Below, piece after piece: positions 50,080-58,886 of a stretch of 64,000 bases of DNA. The DNA is taken from NCBI RefSeq assembly GCF_002916655.1, contig NZ_PPSM01000081.1, positions 1 to 64,000 on the forward strand, written 5' to 3'. Position 1 is the first letter of the stretch. The number at the start of each line of letters is the position of its first letter. The translations under genes and the position numbers were made by a program. Source of the stretch: Novosphingobium sp. HII-3 (GTDB lineage Bacteria; Pseudomonadota; Alphaproteobacteria; Sphingomonadales; Sphingomonadaceae). The notes below the pieces were generated by a model that saw only the letters and a list, made by a program, of their open reading frames with translations, ran no database searches and had not been told where the DNA came from.

Positions 50080-51243
50080 ATGAGCAGGATCGATTCCCAC
50101 CTGGAGGCGGCACTGGCGCGTGTAGAGCGTGCCGGGCAGCGCCGCGTCCTGCGGCCCACCGCGCTGCTGCCCGGCGGCCGTGTGCAGCGGGGCGCGCGCA
50201 CCATGCTCGACTTCTCCAGCAATGACTATCTCGGCCTTGCGCGGCACCCGCTGCTGGCCGACCGCGCCGCGCATTGGGCGGCGCGGGATGGTTCGGGCTC
50301 CGGCGCATCCCGCCTCGTGACCGGCACGAGCGAAGGGCACCTGGCGCTCGAACGGCGCATCGCGGCCTTCAAGCACTGCGAGGCCGCACTCCTCTTCGCG
50401 AGCGGATGGCAGGCCAACGCCGCCGTCATCCCGGCCCTGCTGGCGGCCCTTCCCGGCGCGGCTGTCTTCACCGATCGCCTGATCCATGCCAGCATGCACG
50501 CGGGTGTCGCCATGGCCGGCATCCGCCAGCACCGCTTCCGGCACAACGATCTCGATCACCTCGAAGCCCTGCTTGCGGAGAAAGGAGCCGGGGCGTCGTC
50601 ACGGCTGATCCTGACAGAGAGCGTCTTCTCAATGGACGGTGATCGTGCCGATGTCGCCCGCCTCGCCGCGATCGCCGAGCGGCACGACGCCGCTCTCTTC
50701 ATCGACGAGGCGCATGCAACAGGCGTGCTGGGCCCGCAGGGCCGCGGCCTCTCGGCGCTGGTCCCTGGGCGGGTCGACATCGTGATGGGCACCTTCAGCA
50801 AGGCGCTGGGCGGCTTCGGCGCCTACGTCGCGGGATCGCAGGTGCTGATCGACTACCTCGTCAATGCGGCAAGCGGCTTCATCTTCACCACTGCGCCCCC
50901 GCCGGCCGTGCTGGGGGCCATCGATGCCGCCCTGGACCTGATGCCGGCCATGGACGCGCAGCGCGCGCACCTTGCCGGGCTGGCGAATCGCCTCCGCGCG
51001 GGGCTCTCGCGGCTGGGGTATGACCATGGCGCCTCCTCGACCCAGATCGTGCCGATCATGATCGGCCCCGAAGAGAAGGCCATGGCCCTGTCCACGCGGC
51101 TGGAGGAGGCCGGATTCCTGGCAGCGGCGATCCGGCCGCCGACGGTTCCACCCGGAACCAGCCGGCTGCGCCTCGCCTTGCGGGCCGGCCATTCGGTAGA
51201 GGACGTGGACGCCCTTCTCGCGGCGATCGAGGCGCATTCGTGA
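50080..51243 (+). CDS. bioF: 8-amino-7-oxononanoate synthase
   Basis: 387 residues, PLP-dependent alpha-oxoamine synthase. LDFSSNDYLGLARHP, the acceptor segment ASGWQANAAVIPAL, DEAHATGVLGPQG and the PLP lysine in GTFSKALGGFGAYVAG are present. It condenses pimeloyl-ACP with alanine in biotin synthesis. The ATG at 50080 is the family start. The stop overlaps the esterase GTG, opening the bio operon. Confidence 0.95.
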   Translation: MSRIDSHLEAALARVERAGQRRVLRPTALLPGGRVQRGARTMLDFSSNDYLGLARHPLLADRAAHWAARDGSGSGASRLVTGTSEGHLALERRIAAFKHCEAALLFASGWQANAAVIPALLAALPGAAVFTDRLIHASMHAGVAMAGIRQHRFRHNDLDHLEALLAEKGAGASSRLILTESVFSMDGDRADVARLAAIAERHDAALFIDEAHATGVLGPQGRGLSALVPGRVDIVMGTFSKALGGFGAYVAGSQVLIDYLVNAASGFIFTTAPPPAVLGAIDAALDLMPAMDAQRAHLAGLANRLRAGLSRLGYDHGASSTQIVPIMIGPEEKAMALSTRLEEAGFLAAAIRPPTVPPGTSRLRLALRAGHSVEDVDALLAAIEAHS

Positions 51244-51869
51244 AGCTGCTCTTTGCGCATGGCTGGGGTTTCGATCGGCACTTCTGGGCACCGCTTGCCG
51301 CTCTGCTGCCGGAATGGGACCACGCCATCGACGACCGCGGGTACTTCGGCGAGCCGTGCGAACCTCTCCTCGAGGGGCCGTGCCTTGCGGTGACGCACTC
51401 CTTCGGAACCATGCGCGTTCTGGCCGCGCTCCCGGCGGGATTGGTGGGGATTGTCGCCATCAACGGCTTCGAGCGCTTTACGGCGCTGCCGGGACGCGCG
51501 GGTGTCCCGACCCGCGTGCTGGACCGGATGCTGCGGCGCTTCGAGAACGATCCCATAGGCGTGCTGAACGACTTCCACGCCAACTGCGGCAGCGCCCGGC
51601 GGTTCACCGAAGGGGACGCGGCCACGCTCGACACGCAAGCGCTCCACGGCGACCTGCTGCGCCTGCGGGATGCCGCGCCGCCGCTTCCGGAAGTGCCGGT
51701 GCTGCTGCTTCACGGCGGACAGGACCCGCTCCTGCCCCCGGCAGCGCGTGCGACCGGCTTCGCCGGGGCCGAGCTCAGCCGCATCGAGTATGGGGCAGCC
51801 GGCCACCTCCTGCCGCTCCAGTTCCCCCAGCTCTGCGCTACCGCCATACGCGGGATGATCGGGGCGTGA
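51240..51869 (+). CDS. alpha/beta-hydrolase of the biotin operon (putative pimeloyl-ACP methyl ester esterase)
   Basis: 209 residues from a GTG overlapping bioF. LLFAHGWGFDRHFW starts the fold; nucleophile Ser in THSFGTM, acid in LLHGGQDPLLPP, His in GAAGHLLPLQ. Its place between bioF and bioC suggests the BioH role: releasing the methyl cap that BioC adds. It is shorter than BioH (256) and lacks the usual large lid, and its motifs differ from BioG, so it may be a distinct esterase class. Confidence 0.75.
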   Translation: MKLLFAHGWGFDRHFWAPLAALLPEWDHAIDDRGYFGEPCEPLLEGPCLAVTHSFGTMRVLAALPAGLVGIVAINGFERFTALPGRAGVPTRVLDRMLRRFENDPIGVLNDFHANCGSARRFTEGDAATLDTQALHGDLLRLRDAAPPLPEVPVLLLHGGQDPLLPPAARATGFAGAELSRIEYGAAGHLLPLQFPQLCATAIRGMIGA

Positions 51870-52627
51870 GCCGGCGCGACCAGATCCGCAACGCCTTCGC
51901 CGCCGCTCCCGACTACGACGGCAAGGCTCGTGTGCAGCGCGACATCGCGCAAGCCCTGGCAAAGCGGATCGCCACTCTCGACCTGCCCTCCTGTCCGCGT
52001 GTCCTTGAGGTAGGTTGCGGCACCGGCTTCCTCACCGGCGCCCTTGCGGCCGAAGGCATCGGGGGCGAATGGCTGGTCACCGACATCGCTGACGAGATGG
52101 TCGCGCGCTGCCGGGCCCGGATGGAGGATGGCGACGGTCGGCGCACGCTGCGCTTCGCGACGCTTGACGGCGAACACGGTACGCCGAAGGGTGGCCCCTT
52201 CGACCTCATCTGTTCCAGCCTTGCCGCGCAGTGGTTTGACGATCCCCCGGCCGCGCTGTGCCGCATGACCGGCTGGCTGGCGCCGGGCGGCCACCTCGTG
52301 GTGGCGACGCTGGGCAGCGGGAGCTTTCGCGAATGGCGCGCCGCCCATGAAGCGGAAGGCGCCCTGCCCGGAACGCCCGCCTTCCTGCCGGTGGAGCGTT
52401 TTGCCGCCCTCGACCCGGCAATGCTGATCGTGGAGGAACACCGGGAGCGCCACGCCGACCCGCGCGCCTTTCTGCGCGCGGTGAAGGCCATAGGCGCAGG
52501 AACGGCAGCGCCGTCCCACCGGCCGCTCTCGCCCGCGCAACTACGCCGCGTGATGGACCGTTTCGCCCGCAGCGGGTGCGAAGTGACGTACGAGGTGGTG
52601 ACCTGTCATCTGCACCGCGCTAGGTGA
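51866..52627 (+). CDS. bioC: malonyl-ACP O-methyltransferase
   Basis: 253 residues from a GTG overlapping the esterase. AAAPDYDGKARVQRDIAQAL matches the BioC start, and VLEVGCGTGFLTGAL is SAM motif I; FDLICSSLAAQWFDDPPAAL is the conserved BioC substrate segment. It caps malonyl-ACP so that fatty acid synthase can build pimelate. It is followed by bioD after 7 bases. Confidence 0.9.
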   Translation: MSRRDQIRNAFAAAPDYDGKARVQRDIAQALAKRIATLDLPSCPRVLEVGCGTGFLTGALAAEGIGGEWLVTDIADEMVARCRARMEDGDGRRTLRFATLDGEHGTPKGGPFDLICSSLAAQWFDDPPAALCRMTGWLAPGGHLVVATLGSGSFREWRAAHEAEGALPGTPAFLPVERFAALDPAMLIVEEHRERHADPRAFLRAVKAIGAGTAAPSHRPLSPAQLRRVMDRFARSGCEVTYEVVTCHLHRAR

Positions 52628-52634
52628 TGGCGCC

Positions 52635-53267
52635 ATGACTACCCGCCCGATCATCGTCACCGGCACCGACACTGGTATCGGCAAGACCATCTTCGCCGCC
52701 GCCCTGACGGGCGCCCTCGGATCGCACTACTGGAAGCCGGTTCAGGCCGGTATCGAGGAGGAAGGCTCCGACGCCGAGCGCGTGGCTCATCTGGCCGGCA
52801 TCCCGCGCGACCGCGTGCTCCCGGAGGCCTACAGCCTCGCCACGCCCTGCTCCCCGCACCGCGCCGCAGAGATCGACGGGGTTTCCATCGATCCCGCACG
52901 CCTTGCGCTTCCGGACGTCGGTGGGCCACTTATCGTGGAGGGCGCCGGCGGCGTTCTCGTGCCGATCTCCCGGCAGGAAACCTACGCCGACCAGTTCGCC
53001 CGCTGGGGCGCCCGGGTGGTGCTGGTGGCGCGCACGTCGCTGGGCACGATCAACCACAGCCTGCTGTCGATCGAGGCGCTGCGCGCGCGCGGTGTGGCCA
53101 TCCTCGGCGTCGCGTTCGTAGGGGATGCCATGGAGGACAGCGAGGCGACGATCTGCACGATGGGCGCAGTGCGGCGCCTCGGCCGCTTGCCTCACCTGGA
53201 TCCGCTCACGCCCGCGACCCTGCGCGATGCCTTTGCCGCCCGCTTCCGCGTGGCGGACTTCGCATGA
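52635..53267 (+). CDS. bioD: dethiobiotin synthetase
   Basis: 210 residues. P-loop GTDTGIGKTIFAAAL at the start, WKPVQAG with substrate-binding Lys, and GAGGVLVPISRQE. It closes the ureido ring of dethiobiotin from diaminopelargonic acid, CO2 and ATP. The stop overlaps bioA. Confidence 0.95.
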   Translation: MTTRPIIVTGTDTGIGKTIFAAALTGALGSHYWKPVQAGIEEEGSDAERVAHLAGIPRDRVLPEAYSLATPCSPHRAAEIDGVSIDPARLALPDVGGPLIVEGAGGVLVPISRQETYADQFARWGARVVLVARTSLGTINHSLLSIEALRARGVAILGVAFVGDAMEDSEATICTMGAVRRLGRLPHLDPLTPATLRDAFAARFRVADFA

Positions 53268-54541
53268 TTCCGCCCGGATCCCCGACCTCATCCTCCCCCG
53301 TCTGGCATCCCTTCACCCAGCACGGCCTTCGCGAACAGATCCCCCTCGTCACGCACGCAGAGGGGGCGCTTCTCCATACGGCTGAAGGCCGCAGCGTCAT
53401 CGACGCGATCTCGTCCTGGTGGGTAACCACGCATGGGCATTGCCATCCGCCCATCATGGCGGCCGTCGCCGAGCAGGCGAAGCGCCTTGATCAGCTTATC
53501 TTCGCGGGCTGGACGCACGAGCCTGCCGAAACCGTAGCGCGCGAACTGACAGCTATCATGCCGCCCGAACTGACGCGCGTGTTCTTCTCTGACTCCGGCT
53601 CAACCGCGGTGGAAGTCGCGCTGAAGATGGCGCTGGGCTACTGGCATGCACGGGGAGAGGCGCGGCACCGGATCGTGGTGATGGAGCATTCCTACCACGG
53701 GGACACCATCGGGGCGATGTCCATCGGCGCACGCGGCGTGTTCAACCGCGCCTACGAACCGCTGCTGTTCGATGTGGGCCGCATCCCCTTCCCGGCCGAG
53801 GGCGCCGAACAGGACACGCTCGATGCCCTCGACGCGCTCTGCGCAGCCGGCGACGTGGCGGCCCTCATCATCGAGCCTCTCATCCTGGGCGCCGGCGGCA
53901 TGCTGGTCTACAGCCCAGAGACGCTCCGGGCGATGCACGCGATCTGCGCGAAGCACGGCGTCCTGTTCATCGCCGACGAGGTCATGACCGGCTGGGGCCG
54001 CACCGGGACGCTTCTCGCCTGCGAACAGGCGGGCATCGTGCCTGACGTCCTCTGCCTCTCGAAGGGGCTGACCGGGGGCGCGCTGCCGCTGGCGGTGACG
54101 ATGGCGACGGAGCCCATCTTCGCCGCTCACTGGTCGAGTGACCGCGCCCGGATGTTCTTCCACTCCTCCAGCTACACGGCGAACCCGATCGCCTGTGCGG
54201 CGGCTGCGGCCAACCTGCGTATCTGGCGCGAGGAGCCGGTGCGCGACCGGATCGGAAGCCTGGCCTTCGACCAGTCCGCCCGGCTGGACGCGCTCTGCCG
54301 CGCAGCGCCGGTCGACAACCGCCGCACGTTGGGCACCATCGCCGCCTTCGACCTGCGCACCGATGGAGAGACCGGGTACATGAACACGCTTGCGCCCGAT
54401 CTCATGGCCTTTTTCCGGGAGCGCGATGTCCTGCTCCGCCCGCTTGGCAACACAATCTACGTGATGCCTCCCTACTGCATCACGCAGGCGCAACTCGATC
54501 AGGTCTGGCAGGCGATAGCGGAAGCTGTAACCACCTTCTGA
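53264..54541 (+). CDS. bioA: adenosylmethionine-8-amino-7-oxononanoate aminotransferase
   Basis: 425 residues, class III PLP aminotransferase. VWHPFTQHGLREQIPLV and DAISSWWVTTHGHCHPPI are BioA-specific; FFSDSGSTAVEVALKMA, FIADEVMTGWGRTGT and LCLSKGLTGGALPLA (PLP Lys) complete it. Last gene of the bio operon. bioB is not in the window. Confidence 0.96.
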   Translation: MIPPGSPTSSSPVWHPFTQHGLREQIPLVTHAEGALLHTAEGRSVIDAISSWWVTTHGHCHPPIMAAVAEQAKRLDQLIFAGWTHEPAETVARELTAIMPPELTRVFFSDSGSTAVEVALKMALGYWHARGEARHRIVVMEHSYHGDTIGAMSIGARGVFNRAYEPLLFDVGRIPFPAEGAEQDTLDALDALCAAGDVAALIIEPLILGAGGMLVYSPETLRAMHAICAKHGVLFIADEVMTGWGRTGTLLACEQAGIVPDVLCLSKGLTGGALPLAVTMATEPIFAAHWSSDRARMFFHSSSYTANPIACAAAAANLRIWREEPVRDRIGSLAFDQSARLDALCRAAPVDNRRTLGTIAAFDLRTDGETGYMNTLAPDLMAFFRERDVLLRPLGNTIYVMPPYCITQAQLDQVWQAIAEAVTTF

Positions 54542-54637
54542 ACGCATTCCCCGATCTAGACGGCGGCGTGGCGGCATACCGGCACGTCGCTTCACGGCCC
54601 TTTCCCGAAAATGTGTCCGTGCCGCCGCCTTTTCTTA

Positions 54638-54655
54638 TTGCGAATGCTTCTCACT
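54638..54655. promoter_or_regulatory. candidate Fur box
   Basis: TTGCGAATGCTTCTCACT contains TGCGAA-TGC-TTCTCA, a one-mismatch inverted repeat of the Fur type, about 55 bases before the siderophore receptor start. Iron-dependent repression is the expected effect. Based on pattern only. Confidence 0.5.
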
Positions 54656-54708
54656 CCTATTAGCAGCCCCGCTCGCATAGAGTTAACGCTGACGGCTGGG
54701 GGCCAGAT

Positions 54709-56838
54709 ATGAAGAAGATTGCACTGTTCGCAGGTTGCGCAGGGGCCGTAGTAGCCGTTCCGGCTGCGGCACAGGACGCGAATACCGGCAATGGCGACCC
54801 GATCGTCGTCACCGGCCGCTATACCCTGCCGGACAAGATCGACACGGCAACCGGCCTTGGCCTTTCGATTCAGGAGACGCCCCAGTCGGTCAGCATCATG
54901 ACCGCTCAGCGCATCGTCGACCAGAACCTGATCACCATCAAGGACGTGATCCAGAACGCGGTGGGCGTTTCGGTCAACGAGTTCGACGACGTGCGCAACA
55001 ACTTCTACGCCCGAGGCTTTCAGATCCGCAACACCCAGGTCGACGGGGTGCCGGCCGCATGGACGCTGGCGGGAGGCAACGGCGAGACGAGCATCGACGT
55101 ATCGATCTACGAGCGCGTCGAGATCGTCCGTGGCGCGACCGGCCTCCTCTCGGGTGCGGGCGATCCGTCCGCCTCGGTCAACCTCGTGCGCAAGCATGCC
55201 GACGCCACTGATCTGACCGGCTACGTCAACGCCAGCATCGGCAGCTGGGACACCTGGCGCCTTTCCGCCGACATCGGCGGTGCACTCACCTCGGATGGAC
55301 GCGTGCGCGCCCGTGTGGTCGGCCGATACGAGGAAGGCGAGTACTTCATGGACATCCAGGACCGCAAGAAATGGGTCCTGTACGGCGTCGTGGAGGCGGA
55401 TCTCACCGAATCTACGCTGGTGCGCGCCGGAATCAGCCATCAGGACACCAAGCCCAAAGGCGCAACCTGGGGCGCACTGCCGACCTTCTACACCGACGGC
55501 ACTCTCACTGACCTGCCGCGCTCGCAGACGACCGCAGCCGATTGGACGTACTGGAACTCGACCAACCAGAACATCTACGCCACCCTCAGCCAGGATATCG
55601 GGGACAGGTGGAATCTGACGGCCAACTACAACCGCCTGCGCAACACCGGCGACACGCAGTTGCTCTACCTCTACGGCGGCGTCGACAAGGCAACGGGGAC
55701 GATGGACGGGACAAACCCGTACAAGTCAAAGAGCGACAGCGTCCAGAACAGCATCGATGCGCAGCTGAAGGGCCAGGTCGACCTGTTCGGCCGCGAGCAC
55801 GAGATCGTGCTCGGTGTGCTCCACAGCGTGCTCAAGCGCCACACCGACAATTTCGAGGCGCCCCTCCCCTGGCTCACCGACATCCCGGTGCTCGGCCGGG
55901 AGGGCGTCCCCTATCCCGAGCCGGTGTGGGGCACCACGCCGAAGCGCAACGAACAGGAGCGCATCGAACAGACCGGCTACTACGGCGCGGTGCGCCTGAA
56001 CGTGGCCGATCCCTTCAAGATCATCGTCGGCGGCCGCGTGGCCAGCTGGAATCAGCGCGGTTTCGCGTGGAGCGGGCCGAGCGACTATGGCGACGACAAC
56101 GTCTTCATCCCCTATCTCGGAGCGCTTTACGATCTTGCGCCCAACCACCGCGTCTATGCCAGCTACACGAAGATCTTCCAGCCGCAGAACTATTACGATC
56201 GCGAACAGCGCCTGCTCGACCCACTCGACGGGGACGCGCTGGAAATCGGGCTGAAGAGCAGCTTCTTCAACGAGGCGTTGCAGACTGCGGTGGCGCTGTT
56301 CCGCATCGAGCAAGACAACGTGGGTCAGGTGGACGGTCCCGAGATCATCGTCGACGGCCAGCTCTTCCAGCCCTATCGCGCGGCACAAGGGGTCGTCAGC
56401 AAGGGCTTCGAAGTGGAAGTCACCGGCCAGCCGATGCCGGGCTGGAACGTCAACGCCAGCTACAGCCAGTTCAAGGCCGAGGACGAGAACGACGTGGCTG
56501 CCAACACCGACCAGCCGCGCAAGCTGCTCAAGATATTCACCACTTACGATTTGACCGGCACCCTTGATGGCCTGACCATCGGCGGCGGCGTGAACTACCG
56601 CAGCAAGGCCTACTCGGACGGCACCAACCCGACGACGGGCGCGGCCTTCCGCTTCCAGCAGGACGGCTACGCGCTCGTCAGCCTGATGGCGCGCTACAAT
56701 GTGACCGACTCGCTGCAGATCCAGGGCAACCTCGATAACCTGCTCGACAAGAAGTACTACAGCCAGGCGGGTTCGTTCAGCCAGTACCGCTACGGGGCGC
56801 CGCGCAACTTCACGATAGCGGCGAACTACCGCTTCTGA
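54709..56838 (+). CDS. TonB-dependent siderophore receptor
   Basis: 709 residues. Signal peptide ending VPAAAQ-DA, then the plug domain (IQETPQSVSIMTAQRIVDQN, IYERVEIVRGATGLLSGAG, PSASVNLVRKHA) and a 22-strand barrel ending in the C-terminal Phe (TIAANYRF). There is no extra N-terminal signalling domain, so it does not control a sigma factor. Plug motifs match the FhuE/FpvA-like ferric siderophore group. A Fur-like box precedes it. The ligand is unknown and no biosynthesis genes are adjacent. Confidence 0.92.
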   Translation: MKKIALFAGCAGAVVAVPAAAQDANTGNGDPIVVTGRYTLPDKIDTATGLGLSIQETPQSVSIMTAQRIVDQNLITIKDVIQNAVGVSVNEFDDVRNNFYARGFQIRNTQVDGVPAAWTLAGGNGETSIDVSIYERVEIVRGATGLLSGAGDPSASVNLVRKHADATDLTGYVNASIGSWDTWRLSADIGGALTSDGRVRARVVGRYEEGEYFMDIQDRKKWVLYGVVEADLTESTLVRAGISHQDTKPKGATWGALPTFYTDGTLTDLPRSQTTAADWTYWNSTNQNIYATLSQDIGDRWNLTANYNRLRNTGDTQLLYLYGGVDKATGTMDGTNPYKSKSDSVQNSIDAQLKGQVDLFGREHEIVLGVLHSVLKRHTDNFEAPLPWLTDIPVLGREGVPYPEPVWGTTPKRNEQERIEQTGYYGAVRLNVADPFKIIVGGRVASWNQRGFAWSGPSDYGDDNVFIPYLGALYDLAPNHRVYASYTKIFQPQNYYDREQRLLDPLDGDALEIGLKSSFFNEALQTAVALFRIEQDNVGQVDGPEIIVDGQLFQPYRAAQGVVSKGFEVEVTGQPMPGWNVNASYSQFKAEDENDVAANTDQPRKLLKIFTTYDLTGTLDGLTIGGGVNYRSKAYSDGTNPTTGAAFRFQQDGYALVSLMARYNVTDSLQIQGNLDNLLDKKYYSQAGSFSQYRYGAPRNFTIAANYRF

Positions 56839-56848
56839 GGGCGCCTGC

Positions 56849-56881
56849 GGGGGATGGCGGGCGCTGCGCCCGGCGTCCCCC
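56849..56881. terminator. bidirectional terminator hairpin
   Basis: GGGGGATGGCGGGCG (56849-56863) and CGCCCGGCGTCCCCC (56867-56881) pair with two mismatches around a 3-base loop, between the converging receptor and DUF7064-like genes. Confidence 0.6.
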
Positions 56882-56886
56882 GTCGC

Positions 56887-57924
56887 TTAAAGGTCCATTA
56901 CGCTCGGCTTGCTGGACCGTTCGATCATGCCCGTGGTGCGTTCCCCGCCCCAGCTGTAGAAGGCATGGCTCTGCTGCACGATGGGCCAGTCCTTCGGCCA
57001 GTCCGGCGGGAGCACGTGCCCACCGCGCGAGCGCACGTTGACGAAAGTTTTCCCGGCAATCGCGATCCGGCGCCCGTCGACCGTCTCCAGCATGCAGGAG
57101 ACATCCTCACCACCGGTCGCCAGCCGCTGCAGCCACGGGATCACCAGCGGCCTGGCGCCGATGCGCACGCCATTCTCGATGATCCAGCCCTCCGAGTAAC
57201 TCGCCGGCTCCCCCTCGCGCGGAGGGTAGGAATTGAAGCCGAAGGCGCGGCCGCTGGGGAAGATGGCTGATTGCCAGCAATGCCCCCAGAAGCCAGCGAA
57301 GGCCCGGAAGCCGGTCCGCCGGATGCGCAGTCCGTTGCCACGGAACGCACGCTCCTCGCCGTCGATCGCGAGAGTGCCGGTACAGCGGAACAGCTGCTCG
57401 TAGCGCGGACTCATGTAATCGCCCTGCCTGCCGCCCAGCGCTTCAGCCGCCTCAGGCAGGATCGTGCCCGGCTCCCAGGGAACAGCGGCCATCTCCATGT
57501 CGATGTCGAAGGATACCGCACTCCAGGCGGTTTCCTCGAAGTCAGGATTGTCGAGGATCTCTTGCGCGCTCGTGCGCGCCACCGGGCCGTCGAAGGTCAC
57601 CTGCCAGCGCCGGAACGGCTCCACGCATTCGAACCGGACGGGGCCGGTGCCGCGAATGGTCGGCTGGCCGTCGGGGCCGTAGGCAGGATGGGTTTGACCG
57701 GCGGCCCGCGAAGACCAGAGCCGACCGTCCGCAAAGGCGATATCCAGCCACAGCTCATGCCGGTCCCACTGCGCGCCCACCGCTTCGATGCCGACGCGCA
57801 TGCCGAAGAGGCCGTTCTCCTCCTCGATCCACACGTTCACCGCATCGCGGATACCGTCGTCAGGTTTTTCCGCCACCACGTGTTCGCGGCCAGCCGAAAG
57901 GCCGCCGGACAAGTCCTGCGCCAT
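56887..57924 (-). CDS. uncharacterised beta-rich protein (DUF7064-like)
   Basis: 345 residues without signal peptide. Alternating strands rich in Trp and Gly (AQWDRHELWLDIAFADGRLW, RFECVEPFRRWQVTFDGPVA, IRRTGFRAFAGFWGHCWQSA) suggest a lipocalin-like double barrel related to AttH/CrtC or DUF7064 proteins, often found with steroid or hydrocarbon catabolism genes. No catalytic motif is assigned. It lies downstream of map, after a hairpin. Confidence 0.6.
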   Translation of the reverse strand: MAQDLSGGLSAGREHVVAEKPDDGIRDAVNVWIEEENGLFGMRVGIEAVGAQWDRHELWLDIAFADGRLWSSRAAGQTHPAYGPDGQPTIRGTGPVRFECVEPFRRWQVTFDGPVARTSAQEILDNPDFEETAWSAVSFDIDMEMAAVPWEPGTILPEAAEALGGRQGDYMSPRYEQLFRCTGTLAIDGEERAFRGNGLRIRRTGFRAFAGFWGHCWQSAIFPSGRAFGFNSYPPREGEPASYSEGWIIENGVRIGARPLVIPWLQRLATGGEDVSCMLETVDGRRIAIAGKTFVNVRSRGGHVLPPDWPKDWPIVQQSHAFYSWGGERTTGMIERSSKPSVMDL

Positions 57925-57969
57925 AGCTCTCCCTCCTCTTCTGGAGAGGCGAGGCTGTCATGACGGCAG

Positions 57970-58002
57970 GCCCGGGTCACGCGCGGAGGCGTGCGCCCGG
58001 GC
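57970..58002 (-). terminator. possible terminator after map
   Basis: GCCCGGG and CCCGGGC arms with further GC pairing inside, between map and the next leftward gene. No T-tract, so it may only be an attenuating hairpin. Confidence 0.35.
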
Positions 58003-58017
58003 GATTAGTGACGGCTG

Positions 58018-58848
58018 TCAGGCGTAAGGAGGCTTGTGCAGGCCGCCCGGGCTCAGCGTGAAGATCTCGCAGCCATCCTCGGTAATGCCGATCGAGTGTT
58101 CGAACTGCGCCGAGAGCGACTTGTCGCGCGTCACCGCCGTCCAGCCGTCGTTGAGCAGCTTCACGGGCGGCTTGCCGAGATTGATCATCGGTTCGATCGT
58201 GAAGAACATGCCCGGCTTGAGGAGCGGCCCGGTTCCGGGGCGCCCGGCGTGGACCACTTCCGGCGCGTCATGGAACAGACGACCGAGCCCGTGTCCGCAG
58301 AATTCACGGACAACGCCATAACGGTGCGATTCGGCATAAGCCTGAATGGCCGCCCCGATGTCACCCACACGGTTGCCGGGTCTGGCCTGCTCTATGCCGA
58401 TCATCAGGCATTCGTACGTCACGTCGACCAGGCGGCGCGCCTTCAGGGGCACGTCGCCCACGAGGTACATGCGGCTCGAATCGCCGTGCCATCCGTCCAG
58501 CAGCGGGGTCACATCGATGTTGACGATGTCCCCGTCCTTCAGCGTCTTCTCCGAAGGAATGCCGTGACACACGACGTGATTGATCGAGATGCAGCACGAA
58601 TGTGCGTAGCCGCGGTAGCCGAGCGTGGCAGGGACGGCGCCGCCGGCGAGGGTCATTTCCCGCACCCGGTCGTCGATAGCGGCGGTGGTGACGCCCGGCT
58701 GCACCATGGGTGCGATCTCGTCGAGGATCTTCGCGGCGAGCGCGCCCGCGCGGCGCATCCCCTCGAAGCCGTCGGGGCCGTGCAGCTTGATGGTACCGTC
58801 GCGCAGGAGGGCTTCCTGGCCGGGCTCTACGATCTGGTATTCGGTCAT
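58018..58848 (-). CDS. map: methionine aminopeptidase
   Basis: 276 residues, type I. MRRAGALAAKILDEIAPMVQ, CISINHVVCHGIPSEKTLKD, GDIVNIDVTPLLDGWHGDSS (metal Asp residues), FCGHGLGRLFHDAP (metal His) and FFTIEPMINLG (metal Glu) are all present. It removes initiator methionine. Confidence 0.97.
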   Translation of the reverse strand: MTEYQIVEPGQEALLRDGTIKLHGPDGFEGMRRAGALAAKILDEIAPMVQPGVTTAAIDDRVREMTLAGGAVPATLGYRGYAHSCCISINHVVCHGIPSEKTLKDGDIVNIDVTPLLDGWHGDSSRMYLVGDVPLKARRLVDVTYECLMIGIEQARPGNRVGDIGAAIQAYAESHRYGVVREFCGHGLGRLFHDAPEVVHAGRPGTGPLLKPGMFFTIEPMINLGKPPVKLLNDGWTAVTRDKSLSAQFEHSIGITEDGCEIFTLSPGGLHKPPYA

Positions 58849-58886
58849 GCCGCCTTACATAGCGTATCCCGGCCGGAATTGCGAGA

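Noticed and set aside
54592..55440. 282-codon minus-strand frame opposite the TonB receptor start
   Set aside because: Opposes the signal peptide and plug domain of a clear receptor; no ribosome site or family.
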